A program made the translations under genes and the position numbers. Below the pieces are notes generated by a model that did no database searches, was not told the DNA's origin, and was given only the letters and a program-made list of their open reading frames with translations. Of a stretch of 64,000 nucleotides of DNA, positions 34,774 through 46,911 are shown in pieces (positions within the stretch are counted from its first letter, which is position 1; each line of letters begins with the position of its first letter). The stretch is from Chamaecrista fasciculata (lineage: Eukaryota; Streptophyta; Magnoliopsida; Fabales; Fabaceae): NCBI GenBank assembly GCA_003254925.1, contig QANZ01000187.1:52827-116826 (forward strand), in the 5' to 3' direction.

Positions 34774-37336
34774 TATATATATATTAAGACGACCTTCTCA
34801 CGGTGAAAGTTGTTTTTTAGGTAAATTAGGTCTTTTTACACAAATTAAAAGAGAGACCTCATATTGGAAGTGTGGTAAACAGTATAGTTCCTCTTCAAGA
34901 AAATTTTGTTAAGTTTTTTTTTAATTATTTTAATTAAAGAAGTGTCAATAGTATAAAAGTTAAGATGTAAAAATATAACATAAATATATAAATATATAAA
35001 GTTTCGTAAACGCAAACATGAATCATCAGTAAATAATCATATTTGAAAACTAAGAATGCCTCCTCCCTATGTGCGTGTAACAAAACTTTAGCTGATCCAA
35101 ATCCATAACAAAGTAACAGGATATTTTACTAAATTATTATAATACCACTGGAATTGAAGTTGTACTATATTTCCCATATTATGTTAGAGCACTAATAATT
35201 TAATAGTTGTTAGTTCGTTGTTAATGGCTGCTTTCTCTCTTTGATTTATTATTTAATATGTACATATTATTAATTAATGCTTAAACATTCTCTTTATAAG
35301 AAGTGCATTAATTATATATATATATATTTTGGCCAAAGCATTAATTATATATATATAATAATAGATTAATAAAGAGAAAAAAAAAATTGAAGAAAAAGAA
35401 AAGTTGAGTAGTTTATTTATGATGGTTGACGACGACAAATATATATAGTGACTCCCGTACTATGCGCACACGCGTGCAAGAGATTAGAAAGAAACATCGT
35501 ATATAGCTAGGAAAGTGGAATTACTAAGAAGAAAACCCATATAAATGGCACATCATATCAAACTCAAGATTCAAAATCACAAACTTAATTGCTTGTGTAT
35601 ATATATAGATATCTATAACATATATACACAGTTAGAATTAGATGAAAATGTTAGGCATGTGTCTCAGACCACACGTGAACTTTGATTTGATGGTCAATAT
35701 TCCATGCTACTTCAATTCTATTATTCTTTTCCTACTTAATTCCTAATCCATCTCACAATAATATTTGGATTCCTCGCATGCTATATATATCTCTATCTGA
35801 TCATGTCTGTGTCAAAACTTTTGCAGAAAGTAGGATTAATTGATTCAATACCTTGAATGAAGTGATGAACATTATATTGAAGAATAATTAAAATGAAAAT
35901 GCTTGAAAGCAGGACACTGCTTTCTGCTTATTAATTAGAAATGGACTTGTGACTTGAGCACTATACTCACTACTACTCATGCACGAGTGGCTTCAAAACA
36001 AAAGTTGACTATTTGTGGTTTGGTTAGGTATACTGAGGTTTTAGGTACAAAAATCTGGTTGGGATCACGTGCATATCCCCTAAAAACCTGTTCACAAAAT
36101 GGGGGATTCTATGACTTTCTTAACTATTCAATTCTAACACTTTGAAGAATTCATGCAAGCCTAAATGAATAATGTCTCAAACTTGTCACACCAACCTCCT
36201 CAATTCAATCTCTTCAATTTTTTTTTTAATAAATTCATTTTCTAGACCTAATTTGTAAAGAAAAAATCATTTAAATATAAACTAAATATTCAAAGATTAA
36301 ATTATTAATTTATATATTTTTTGAGGCATTGATTCATATGTTCACTCTTTTTTCTTTGGTTCTTTCACAAATCACAAGTATTCTCATCCTAAACAATTTT
36401 ACTCTAGAAATTATCAAACCTAAATTCATTATTTTATAATAGATTAATCATATTCAAAAATATGCTTTGAACCATGTTCCCTCCTTAAAGGCTGCTCAAA
36501 TATACACTAACATGTGCTGCCTCTGTCCTCTAATAACCCTATAGTTAATCACTAGATGAAAGAGTTCAACTAGCTATCTTATAGCCCACTAAATTCACTT
36601 TCACAAGTGTTACCTAGCTAGCCATCTATAGGTACTTCATTTAAGGCAGCAATTACATTTTTCAACACTAAGTGAGTGATCATCATGCATGACTCGTATT
36701 GCTGGACGTAACCAGAAGCTCAATAGGTTTTTAACTCTTGTTGCCTTGTTGGGCTTTAGTTCTTATCTCCATCCAATCATTAAAAGAACCGAAGTCTTTC
36801 AAAAAGAAAAAAGTATCTAAAGTATGGCCAAACCATAATTAGACATTCAGTACAAAAAATGAGAAAAGTTCGGCCAACTTCAATTCACACCCCAAATGAT
36901 GAACTTTGACAAATTCATGATAGCAATATGATCCTGTCACCAGGTATACATATATGTAACAATAACATATTCTTTTGAATGATTGAATTCATTCTTCTAT
37001 AAATTAGATATACAAAGAAATGAAGTTTAGGGGTCCCATCAAGTGTAAGGAAGGCATCCACACGTGAAACCACAACACAGCTTTAATTCGTTCATCCATA
37101 TCCATGTAAGACGTCTCTGAAGTCTGAAATCTGAACGAACTTCAAACATTATATGGCTGTAAAGCCTAAAATAAAGGGCTTCCTCAATCCTCTCCGCTAT
37201 GTCCTAATCTTCAATTGCTTTTCAAACAGCACACCATCCAACCACTCTCCACTAACACAAATTCTCACCTCATCTCATCACAGTACCACTTTCCATACAC
37301 AAACTATGCACTCAATCAATGAGAGAAAATCTATAG
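34774..37336. other. non-genic stretch
   Basis: No gene is visible. The frames at 35954 and 34616 have no conserved features. Short TA-rich repeats occur around 35310-35360. Confidence 0.4.
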
Positions 37337-37492
37337 AATTCAAAGTTCAAACAATATATGAGCTCTTAATTACAAGATTTGATGTAAATATTTTGGGATT
37401 TGAGCAAAATTCTTTTTTTTTTTGCATAAATTCCAAGATATTTACATCAAATCCTGTGACTGAGAGCTCATGTGTTGTGGTACTTGAATTTT
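37337..37492. repeat. long imperfect hairpin
   Basis: Arms of about 70 nt pair across an A/T-rich loop: left AGATTTGATGTAAATATTTT and right AAGATATTTACATCAAATCC, extending to ATATGAGCTCTTA / AGAGCTCATGTG and ATTCAAAGTTC / ACTTGAATTTT. It could be a MITE or a miRNA-like foldback precursor. The overlapping open frames on both strands follow from the symmetry and are not taken as coding. Confidence 0.8.
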
Positions 37493-38562
37493 CCAAAGCA
37501 CAACTACATTTACATGCCATTCCTATTTCACATTTCAGTTCAATCCTCCAAGGATGGGCAATCAACAAATCAGCACTACCAAATTTCACTGTGTCTCACT
37601 CACTATCCGCATGAACACTTGGAAAACTGCTTCATTTATTCCTTGTCAAATATAAACTATCTGATATCATATCAGCATGAGAGATAAGATTGAATAGGAC
37701 ATATCAGGTTTAAAAATCCCATTTCATCTCTGATTTTACTACATATGGCTAATACTTCTGCTCTGAATAAACAAGAAAAAGTGAAACTCTCACAATACCT
37801 AAAGCTCAGTCATTACTTGAAAAAATTAAATTGGACACAAGAAAGTGAAACAAGGAAAATACAAAAACCCACAGAAGGAAAGAGATACAGGAAAGAAAGA
37901 AGCTATAATATTGTTCCTTGGTTACAAGAACAGGGCAGACATAATTTCAGTATAAAACCTTCAGAAGAGTTTAGAGGACATTCAAAAATACCGAAATGGT
38001 CTGACAAAATCTAATATGTTTACGGATGCCATTGCAGCATATGGAAAGGTATACCACTGAATAAAATAACAGAATTCCTTAAAAACCCAGATTGATCATC
38101 AGCATTATATAAAGTGTTCTAGTCTATACTTAAAAAAGTATGTGACAAGCAAATCACACACCTTTTGGTAAATACTAAATAGTAATGAAATTTCCTTCTA
38201 ACTAATATATCATATGGAAGAAAACTTTTACAAGTAATTTGGCCTAACACTCTTTTTTCCACAAAGGAAAGAGTAAAATTATTAAGAATAACGATAGCAC
38301 ACAAGATTCAGATAGCAAAATACAAATACAATGAAGTTGAAATCCTAAAGGGAGAAGTACAATGCTGCTCAGTCTATTTCTTAAGTAGAATATCAAGGAA
38401 AAAAATCTGCAGAACACCAAATAAATGCCACAAACATAATCCTAGGTATGTAAGAACGAATTATGCAGTTGCATACAACAAGAAATTTGAATTTACATGG
38501 CCATGATACTTTTGAGGCAATATGATTGATGCTAACTATTGACAATCCTTTGTTTGTGTAAG
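37493..38562. other. non-genic stretch, possible transcript remnant
   Basis: The base composition is less extreme than the flanks. A Lys-rich 89-codon frame (37745-38014) has no recognisable domain, and no splice-supported gene could be built. Confidence 0.35.
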
Positions 38563-38991
38563 TGATACGAGCATAAGCCCTTGGGAGAACCACACCTCAA
38601 AAGCTAGCCGTTGAAGTTGGAGAGCCCAAAGCCTTATATAGTGCTTTACTCTTAGCTAACTACCCGATGTGGGACTCGTATCATTACATACCCCTTCGAA
38701 AGCCGACGTCCACGGCGGCCCACACTATCGACACTGGTCCATTGATAGCCCTTTCCACTTTTGGCGGCTCCATACAACTTCCAGTATTCGGCACGGCGCA
38801 TTGCACGTACCTTAATCCAGCCTATAGGTCGCCCCCTTCGTGTCGGTCGGCTCTCAATGAAAGCACCAATTGATACGAGTATAAGCCCTTGGGAGAACCA
38901 CACCTCAAAAGCTAGTTGTTGAAGTTGGAGAGCCCAAAGCCTTATATAGTGTTTTACTCTTAGCTAACTACCTGATGTGTGACTCGTATCA
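38563..38991 (-). mobile_element. TRIM retroelement, copy 2 (complete)
   Basis: The element is 429 bp, bounded by two 121-bp LTRs (38563-38683 and 38871-38991) that start TGATACGAG and end GACTCGTATCA. It has a perfect 5-bp target duplication GTAAG (38558-38562, 38992-38996). The primer-site-like GCTCTCAATGAAAGCACCAA lies beside the right LTR, so the element is on the minus strand, opposite to copy 1. The open frames on both strands across it are incidental. Confidence 0.95.
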
Positions 38992-38996
38992 GTAAG

Positions 38997-40444
38997 CAAT
39001 ACTGCTATCTTTAAAAACTTCTCAAAATTGAAAATCTGAACATGTGGAAGAAAGTATTTGTTGAGAACTTTCAGTTATTTAGTTATTTTGTTAAGGGTGT
39101 TTTTCTGGTGGTTTTCTGTTCATAGTTTAGTTTAGTTAGTTAGTTAGTTATGCAGTTATGGTAGTTAATATGTTCTTCCCTAGGTTCCTTTCCTATAAAC
39201 ACCTCTATGTACTTTTATGAAATAATAAGACGCATTATTCAGTTTACTACTCAGTCTCAACAGTATTCAATGGAAGAATTAAACTATTAAAGCCTTCATT
39301 TTGAAAATTTTCGTTTCAATATGTATTACTTTTTAATCTTTGGATGTTAAGTCAGTTAACTTGAAGACAGACGCTTCAATCTTTATATTATTTTGAACAG
39401 AGTATAAATCCAGTTACAGAGAAAACTAAGCAAACATAAGTAAAACAAAAGCATATTTCAGAAGCTGAGGTTGAAAAACAAAAGTAAATTGAGAAGAAAT
39501 AGACTCTCAAACATACACAGAATATAGCCATTTAGTCAAATTATGATATCAAATCATTGTCAACTTTTTTTCACATTTAATGCCATAGCCCACATTTCAA
39601 GGTGACAAGTTGGGGTGGTAAATAACTAATTACAAGTATATTTTCAGTGCACTACCTTGACAAATAAAAATCTATTAACCAGAATTAGATGTTCTAATAG
39701 AAGCTCTGAGAAACTAATAAGATCTTGCACATAACTGCTCCACCAATAAGTGTATGGTCAACATATGTTTCGCTAGGATCAAGCCATATAGATAGACAGA
39801 ATGTTAAATATAACATACATATATATATATACATCTGATTGTTAGAATTCCAGCAAACATGTTTCTTACTGTAATCTGTTAGGCCCATAAGTAAACGAGT
39901 CTACAAAAGAAGGCCACGGAGTACGGCCTAACAATTAACAAACTCTTTAGCTACAGCCCAGATAGGTGAGGAATCAGAAAGAGGGAATTCTTGTGATGAG
40001 TCAAGAGATGGACAGGTGGCAGCCAATGAATGAATGGCTTCATAGAAAAAATAGATATGGAAGAGAGAAAGAAACAATAATATTTAAAAAAGAAATTGGG
40101 TATTTTTGCTTATCTTTTCTGGTGTGGAATCTTACTAAATTGTTGGCTTGACAGAGGTATGTACTATTTTCTACTGTGTGATTTTGTTCAGGTATTTCCT
40201 ACAGTGATTCTGTATTATCAATATCACAATCCAAATAAGTAAAATGAGATATTTATACAGAGCCATTAAAGAAGGAAATGGCACTAATTCAAGCATTGTC
40301 ACATCACAACTCACAGCAGTAAAAAAACTCGTAAAACTAAGAAAGAAAATTTTCATACCAAAGCATATCTTTTAGGAGGCAAATGCTAGAAGTATTAGTT
40401 GCAATTCCCACAATGTAGAAAACGCCTCTCTGAGTCCGAACGAA
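38997..40444. other. non-genic stretch with LTR-like remnant
   Basis: The segment 39060-39260 (GTTAGTTAGTTAGTTATGCAG, then TATAAACACCTCTATG and AATAAGACGC) resembles the TATA and poly(A) region of a retroelement LTR, but no ends were found. The minus frame 39694-39888 has no recognised domain. Confidence 0.35.
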
Positions 40445-40732
40445 TTACAGCATACACTGCATTTTGGCTTCCATCCGTGGGAATGATTTAGGAGATTGAA
40501 GTGAAGAATCAGTTTCAAACACTTCGTCGGCAGTCAAACAAAGGGTTGGGGGAAAAATTGATGACATTGGGAAATGATTAAGAAGGTTAAGGAGCGTGAG
40601 GAAGAAGATGATAGCTTCGATCCACGCGAATGCGACGAGAGGGTCTTTGATCCGAATTCTTCTTCCCTGTTTTTTTTCATAAGATGATGCATATACAAAG
40701 TCTCGCGGCGTTCGTAAGCATAAAGGAATCAA
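40445..40732 (-). CDS. hypothetical small protein, doubtful
   Basis: A 95-residue open frame starts MIPLCLRTPRDFVYASS, has a basic KKQGRRIRIK segment, then one hydrophobic stretch (VAFAWIEAIIFFLTLLNLL, about residues 33-51), and ends MEAKMQCML. I recognise no family and see no conserved motif. Codon composition is less AT-rich than the surroundings, which is the only reason to list it. It may instead be the first exon of a gene whose other exons I cannot see, or chance. Confidence 0.2.
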   Translation of the reverse strand: MIPLCLRTPRDFVYASSYEKKQGRRIRIKDPLVAFAWIEAIIFFLTLLNLLNHFPMSSIFPPTLCLTADEVFETDSSLQSPKSFPRMEAKMQCML

Positions 40733-40879
40733 AATTACATTTTCTCATAACTTTATTTTGGTCCTCCAACTATTGGGCCTCAAACTATTTTTGTTCTATT
40801 ATTGTCCTCAAAATGTGATTCCATCAATTTTATGCTATCATCTCTGCCATGTATTGATGAAATAGCCATTTCTCTTCTC

Positions 40880-40970
40880 ACGTGTATGTACATATTAAGT
40901 GACTTGATAGAGAAAAAAAAGGGTTCTCACATGTATGTACATATTAAGTGACTTCACAAAGAAAAAAAAA
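40880..40970 (+). repeat. 46-bp tandem duplication
   Basis: CTCACGTGTATGTACATATT plus AAGTGACTT and an A-run is repeated directly as CTCACATGTATGTACATATT. Confidence 0.75.
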
Positions 40971-41044
40971 AGTTAAATTAACGAGTGTTCTTAAGAAACT
41001 TGTTAAAATATTAAATTTACTTTGAAAATATAAATTTGTCTTAA

Positions 41045-41690
41045 ATTTTTTGATTAATTGCCTCTTAATTTTTACATTTTGAACAATTTAGACCCTGAAT
41101 AATAAAAATATGTTACTATTTAGTCTATGAATAATTGCAAACGGCAACTAGTTAATCCATAGAGTCTTTCTTTGTTCTTTAAACTAGTGAGGTGGGGGTT
41201 GAATTCACACATGTGGTATTAAATATACTACATATTAATATTATATGTATAAAAAGTGGGAAGAATGGCCACAATGAATCTCAATATCACTTTGCGTTAC
41301 TTCCCCTAAGCAATCGCAGCAACTAAGGTTTAAAAACACTGTCACAATTAGGTTCATCTTTTGCCTTCTCTTCTTCCTCCAAATATGAGTTGCAAATGTG
41401 GATTGATGGCCATAATGAGTCTCAATCTCATCATTTTTATCGGTTTAAAGCTAATGAAAATAGTGATACTCCAGTTTAAGTTTAGGTTTGATTTTTCAAC
41501 TAATTAAGCATGGAGTCACGTCAGTAATTAACATTCATGTCAGCATATTATCTAACAAATAACGTCGAGACTCTAGAGGGATTAAATAGTTGGCAATTGT
41601 GAAAAATCAAGAATTGAGTCATTTATTTTCACTTTTCAGGGACTAAATCGTTTGCTCAATGTCAATGAAAATTGAGTGACCAAATAAGAA
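41045..41690. repeat. decayed foldback element
   Basis: The left arm (GAACAATTTAGACCCTGAAT, ACTATTTAGTC, CCATAGAGTC) and right arm (GACTCTAGAGGGATTAAATA, TTTTCAGGGACTAAATCG) are inverted relatives around an unrelated centre. The ends are not certain. Confidence 0.45.
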
Positions 41691-41814
41691 GTTTTTTTTT
41701 TTATATATGAATGAATATTTTTCTTTTTCTTTCTCTTAATTCATTTATTAGGATATGCATCTAAGTTAAGTGTTTTGCTTAGAGATAATGGGAAAAAAAA
41801 TAGATGCTTTGGAC

Positions 41815-41989
41815 TAGCACTGTCAAAACGGGCTTAGGCCCGCGGGCCGGCCCGGCCCGCCCGCTAAATGGGCGGGCTTGGGCTTAAAAAATTTGGCCCG
41901 TTTAAAAACGGGCCTAAACGGCCCGGCCCGTTTAGCCCGTGGCCCGTAACGGGCCGGGCCGGGCCGGCCCGGCCCGTTTAACAGTGCTA
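41815..41989. mobile_element. GC-rich hAT MITE with 8-bp TSD
   Basis: The element is 175 bp with terminal inverted repeats TAGCACTGTCAAAACGGGC and, inverted, TAGCACTGTTAAACGGGC. It is flanked by a perfect 8-bp duplication CTTTGGAC (41807-41814, 41990-41997). The interior is packed with CCCGTTT, GGGCCGG and GGCCCG words and stands out sharply from the AT-rich surroundings. There is no coding sequence. Confidence 0.93.
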
Positions 41990-43198
41990 CTTTGGACTAA
42001 CAATGAAACAAATGAGAAAGTTTGATAACTAAAAAGAAATTTAAGGACCAAAGTGAAATTAATCCTATAATTCAACCCTTCTTTTAATACCAAATGTTGA
42101 TATTGATATTGATATATTGATATTGATATTGATTTTTGTTTTGGGTCGAAACATGGGATTATTATTTTTGTTTTGGTCGAAATAATGAGATTGTTTGAAA
42201 GAAGAAGACTTGAAATGATTGGTCAACAAAGGGCTAATCTTGAAAATGAAGATTGTGGGCTTGTGGGTAGAACAACATCCTCTTACATTATTTATATGGA
42301 TCCTTCTCACGCACATACTAAGATTTTCTTTATTGGTTAAGTGAGTTTTCAAATATTAAAAATTATCTTTTAAATGAATTTTTGTAGATTTAAAAATATG
42401 AGATGTTCTACTAACTGATAAAAAAAACCTTAACATGTGTATTTAGGGAACATGTTAGATAAATCCTATTTATATATAGCCCCCATCCCATGATTATAAA
42501 TCAGCATGTTGAATGTACAAGATTTAATAATTGATGTCTGGAGTTATTTTTCGCATCATCATTACTTTACGATACACATGACTAATTTTTTTTTTTATAT
42601 ATTTTCCAGATTCTTTTTAAAGATATCTTAAAATTTGCATTTAAATAAATCATTTTATATATTATTTCATTTCCGTGTTATCCATAAGTCAAATACACAT
42701 CACTAGTTCTCTACTCTACTGTTCTTCATGAATCTTTTGAACACAAGAGAATACAACATCAGAGTTCCCATTATCCAAAAAAAATTAATAATAATAATAA
42801 GGCAAAACACCCTTTGGTGTCCCTAACGTTTGCAGCGATTTTCAGTTATGCCCCTAACGTTTCATTTTGTTCAAGCGTGCACTCAATGTGAAACTAACGT
42901 TTCAATTATGTCCCCAATTTTGACTCAATGCCCATGTGACAATTTTTTTTACTTATGTGTCATTTTTTTTGTCTGACTTGAATACGTGGCATGATGATTG
43001 GACATTCTTATTTTTTTTTTCCATCGTGGCATGATGATTGGATTTACATTTTTGAACATAAAAATTGAGTAAACTAGCAAATCAGTCCCTGGATTTACAT
43101 GTTTCATCATTTTCATTAATTTTAGTCCCAAATCCTCAAAATAAAATTGTAAAGTGTCCCAAAACTCTTCCAAACATTTCAATTTAGTCCTTAAAAGT

Positions 43199-43310
43199 AT
43201 TAAAAACCCTAAAACCTAAACTCTAACCTTAAAACTATAAACCCTAAACCCTAAACTCTAAAATTCTAAACCCTAAAACCCTAAACCCTAAAAAATCTAA
43301 TTTGAGCAAT
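43199..43310 (+). repeat. degenerate telomere-type (CCCTAAA)n, left arm
   Basis: Runs of AAACCCTAAA with variants (AAACTCTAAA, AAAACCCTAAA). A second patch lies at 43457-43535, and inverted partners (TTTAGGG) at 44250-44330 and 44490-44575. Confidence 0.85.
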
Positions 43311-43687
43311 TAGGTCCCTCACCTATTCTTATCCCATTATTCTCAATTCCCCCTCTTTTCATCATCTTCATTCATTTTAGTCCCAAATCCTCAAAATAAA
43401 ATTGTAAAGTGTCCCAAAACTCTTCCAAACATTCTAATTTAGTCCTTAAAAATATTAAAAACCCTAAACCCCAAAACCCAAAACCCCAAAACTCCAAACC
43501 CCAAACTTCAAACCCAAAATCCCTAAACTCTAAAACTTATTTTTTGCTTTAATCTTCATCTTCATCTTCTCTTCTCATACTAAATTTTTTTGTTTCTAAT
43601 CTTCATATTTTCAGATTAAAATTTTTGTTTCTAATTTTCATCTTCATCTTCGTCATTAAAACTTGGACTTATCTCTCTCGAACCACC

Positions 43688-44155
43688 CAACAACCGCCGT
43701 CTCTCTCACCGGAGCTCCATCCTTTTCTAGACAGAACCGTCGTCGCCGATCCACACGCCTTCGATGTCACCTACTTAACCCATTGGAAACGTATTTCACA
43801 ACACATCTCGCCGTCGTCAAATGAAAAAAGCTTAAGGATTTTGCCAAATGCTCCTTCGCCGCCTCACACGAATGAACTTGCTCTGGCGACATTTGAGATA
43901 AACCGTGAAGATTTAGAGAATCTCAAGAAAAGGGTTTTGTCCTCGTGGGAAAAAGTCGATGAATTTGAAACACCCACAACGGAGAAGCTTCTGAATCTCT
44001 CGAAATTCGTCGTCGCATCAGCGTTTGCATTCACGTGTGTGGAAAAGGCAATAAAGAGAAGTGGTGAATCTAGTGACACTACTGATATTGCATCGTCGTT
44101 TTTTTTTTGGCCATCGATGGATGATGATAATGATGAAGATGGAGATGAAAATTAG
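43688..44155 (+). pseudogene. BAHD acyltransferase gene fragment
   Basis: Inside the frame 43625-44155, the residues from LHPFLDRTVVADPHAFDVTY through KSLRILPNA, ELALATFEINREDLENLKKR and KLLNLSKFVVASAFAFTCVE align with the middle of BAHD (HXXXD-type) acyltransferases, in particular phenolic glucoside/anthocyanin malonyltransferases (family pattern DRTVIKDP..., TREDI.KLR.R, LSTFV...AY...C..KA). The catalytic HXXXD and DFGWG motifs, which lie before and after this segment, are absent. The frame is open and ends in an acidic tail (MDDDNDEDGDEN). It sits between the two inverted arms, so it was captured by the element. Confidence 0.75.
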
Positions 44156-44975
44156 AAACAAAAATTTTAATCTGAAAATATGAAGATTAGAAACAAAAAA
44201 AATTAGTATGAGAAGAGAAGATGAAGATGAAGATTAAAGAAAAAAAATAAGTTTTATAGTTTAGGGATTTGGGGTTTGAAGTTTGGGGTTTGGAGTTTTG
44301 GGGTTTTGGGGTTTAGGGTTTTTAATATTTTTAAGGACTAAATTAGAATGTTTGGAAGAGTTTTGGGACACTTTACAATTTTATTTTGAGGATTTGGGAC
44401 TAAAATGAATGAAGATGATGAAAAGAGGGGGAATTGAGAATAATGGGATAAGAATGAGTGAGGGACCTAATTGTTCAAATTAGATTTTTTAGGGTTTTAG
44501 GGTTTAGAATTTTAGAGTTTAGGGTTTAGGGTTTATAGTTTTAAGGTTTAGAGTTTAGATTTTAGGGTTTTAAATACTTTTAAGGACTAAATTGAAATGT
44601 TTGGAAGAGTTTTGAGACACTTTACAATTTTATTTTGAGGATTTGGGACTAAAATGAATGAAGATGATGAAAAATGTAAATCCAGGGACTGATTTGCTAG
44701 TTTACTCAATTTTTATGTTCAAAAATGTAAATTCAGTCATCATGCCACAGTGGAAAGAAAAAATAGGAATGTCCAGTCATCATGCCACGTATTCAAGTCA
44801 GCAAAAAAAAAATGACACATAAGTAAAAAAAAATTACCACATGGGCATTAAGTCAAAATTTGGGGCATAATTGAAACGTTAGTTTCACATTGAGGGCACG
44901 CCTGAACAAAATAAAATGTTAGGGGCATAACTGAAAATCACTGCAAACATTAGGGGTACGAAAGGGTGTTTTGAC

Positions 44976-45031
<56 letters not shown>
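44976..45031 (+). repeat. (TAA)n microsatellite
   Basis: About 18-19 TAA units directly abut the right end of the MULE-like element. A shorter run (42786-42800) lies at its left end, so the element probably inserted into this microsatellite. Confidence 0.95.
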
Positions 45032-45033
<2 letters not shown>

Positions 45034-46380
45034 CCAAATATACAGGAAAAAGCACCAAATAATGCATTTAAAGTTTTAAACTCATTCAAGCGTTCCTCGG
45101 TACTTGATGATTCAGTGAAGAGGAATCATCAAGCTTAATTTATCTGGACCTCTATTTTTTGTCATCTTCTATTTTCTGGTCATTGTTTATGATTAAGTAA
45201 CTGATCTTTTCATTTAGATTAAACAGAGACAAAAGAGTATTTGGTTGACTCAAAATTCATGTGATATAAACGAGAAGCTACTCGTAATTAATTGGTATGG
45301 GAAAACTAAACACCAAACACCCTTTGGCTATATTGTTAGTTACGTGAAATGTTGTCGGAATATTGTCTGGTAAAAGCTCATTAAAAGACATAGATTTTTC
45401 TCATTATCAGTGTTTCCTTTGTCGGCTTTATAGGTTCATTATTTTAACCCCTGTCTCTCAAATCACATTATTCATTTTATGTTACCCATCATTGATGTTG
45501 TTTCGATTGATTTCTCCCATCTTATGTATATCCTCAATTTTTTATATTTTATCTTTTAAACTCCTTCATCACCAAGAATAATGCTGTCTATTTTAAGTTT
45601 TCATTTATTCCAAATAACTACTAGGAATTTTGTTTTTTGTTTTTTATTTAATAACGATCTCATTCTCTCTCCGTGATTTGACACTGAATTTGCAAAATTT
45701 TCTTGATTTCCTTTTTACCAATTTATATGATGGGGNAGATTAGTGAGAAAAAGATATATAAAATGTGGGTTTGTGTTGTTCTATTATTACCATTAAATGT
45801 TCGAAAATGCTTAAATGAAAATAAGTGAAATAAACAGGTTGTTTATTCTATAAATAATTAAGATGTATGCAGTTAGTGCAATCGAGATTTAATTTAATTT
45901 AAAATATAATCAGGATTGTTCATTTTGATTGAAATACGTGGTCATTATATAGAAGCTGATATGATATCAAATTATGAATGACAAGATTATCGTTCTATTG
46001 TGGGCCATGGCTTTTATCAGTTCCATCGGTCAACAGCGCCACCTCTTTTGTCCACTAGCATGCATCTACACCTTATTTCCACTATAGGTTTTAGATTAAA
46101 ACTCTAATTTGATCATTTCCATACTCACATTTTCTCAATTTAGTCCTTCTTATTTTCCTCTTTTAAATGCGGTCCTTCACAATTTATTTTGTTATTGTTA
46201 ATCCTTCTATCTAACTTTCAAGTTTTAACCAAATTGATGATGTTATAATGTTAATTGAAAATGACACTCCATTAGTTGATAATATTACAACTTTGATCAA
46301 AACAACAGAAAATCATAGAAAGGAATGTATTTAAGGAATCAATTGATAAACAAATTTTAACTTAACTAACAAAAAAAAAA
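45032..46380. other. non-genic stretch
   Basis: No gene is visible. A single N at 45736 marks a probable join. The frame at 45363 is hydrophobic and low complexity. Confidence 0.4.
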
Positions 46381-46911
46381 GGCATAAGTACCCATTTCGT
46401 CCTCAAACTTTACACCTGCTGTCAATTTCGTCCCCAATCTTTCTTTGCTGTCAATTTCGTCCCCAAACTTTACACATGCTGTCAATTTCGTCCCCAATAT
46501 TTTTTTGTTGTCAATTTCGTCCCTAATCTTTCACATTTTGGTCAATTTTATCATTTGCTCTTACTTTAGCCAAATATTGACGACAAAATCTATGTGACTA
46601 ATGATATATAATGTAAAATTGATAGAAAAAAAATTCAAATCCTAACTTAGATTCAAAAACAGGATGCAGTCTGTCGTTAATTTATTAAAAGAAGTTAGTT
46701 AAAGGATAAAATTGACAAAAATGTGAAAGATCGGGGACGAAATTGACAGTTGATGTAAAGTTTGGGGATGAAATTGACAGCAAAAAAAGATTGGGGATGA
46801 AATTGACAGTTGATGTAAAGTTTGGGGACGAAGTTGACAGCAAAAAAAGTTTAGGGACGAAATTGACAGTTGATGTAAAGTTTGGGGACGAAATTAATTA
46901 GTACTTTTGCA
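46381..46911. repeat. foldback element with amplified arm subrepeats
   Basis: The left arm has three or four copies of CTGTCAATTTCGTCCCCAA-type units, and the right arm four copies of GGGGACGAAATTGACAG with TTGATGTAAAGTTT spacers. The outer ends are AAGTACCCATTTCGTCC and GGGACGAAATTAATTAGTAC. The centre (TTTATTAAAAGAAGTTAGTT) matches the element at 20004. Confidence 0.8.

Larger units (their letters stand above)
42801..44975. mobile_element. MULE-like element with long TIRs (Pack-MULE)
   Basis: The element is 2175 bp. The left arm (42801-about 43636) starts GGCAAAACACCCTTT and the right arm (about 44152-44975) ends AAAGGGTGTTTTGAC; the arms are inverted copies over about 830 bp. The flanks are TAATAATAA on both sides (42792-42800, 44976-44984), consistent with a 9-bp duplication, though the target is a TAA repeat so the exact length is uncertain. 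Each arm holds degenerate CCCTAAA arrays and repeated modules (TTTAGTCCCAAATCCTCAAA). The unique centre carries an acyltransferase fragment. No transposase is present. Confidence 0.8.

Noticed and set aside
37153..37614. 153-codon plus-strand frame
   Set aside because: It runs through the inverted repeat at 37337-37492, and the opposite strand is open over the same hairpin; symmetry effect.
37745..38014. 89-codon Lys-rich frame
   Set aside because: No recognisable motif, no splice or promoter support; AT-rich chance frame is more likely.
38652..38903. Open frames on both strands over the TRIM element
   Set aside because: They lie inside a non-coding TRIM with defined LTRs and target duplication.
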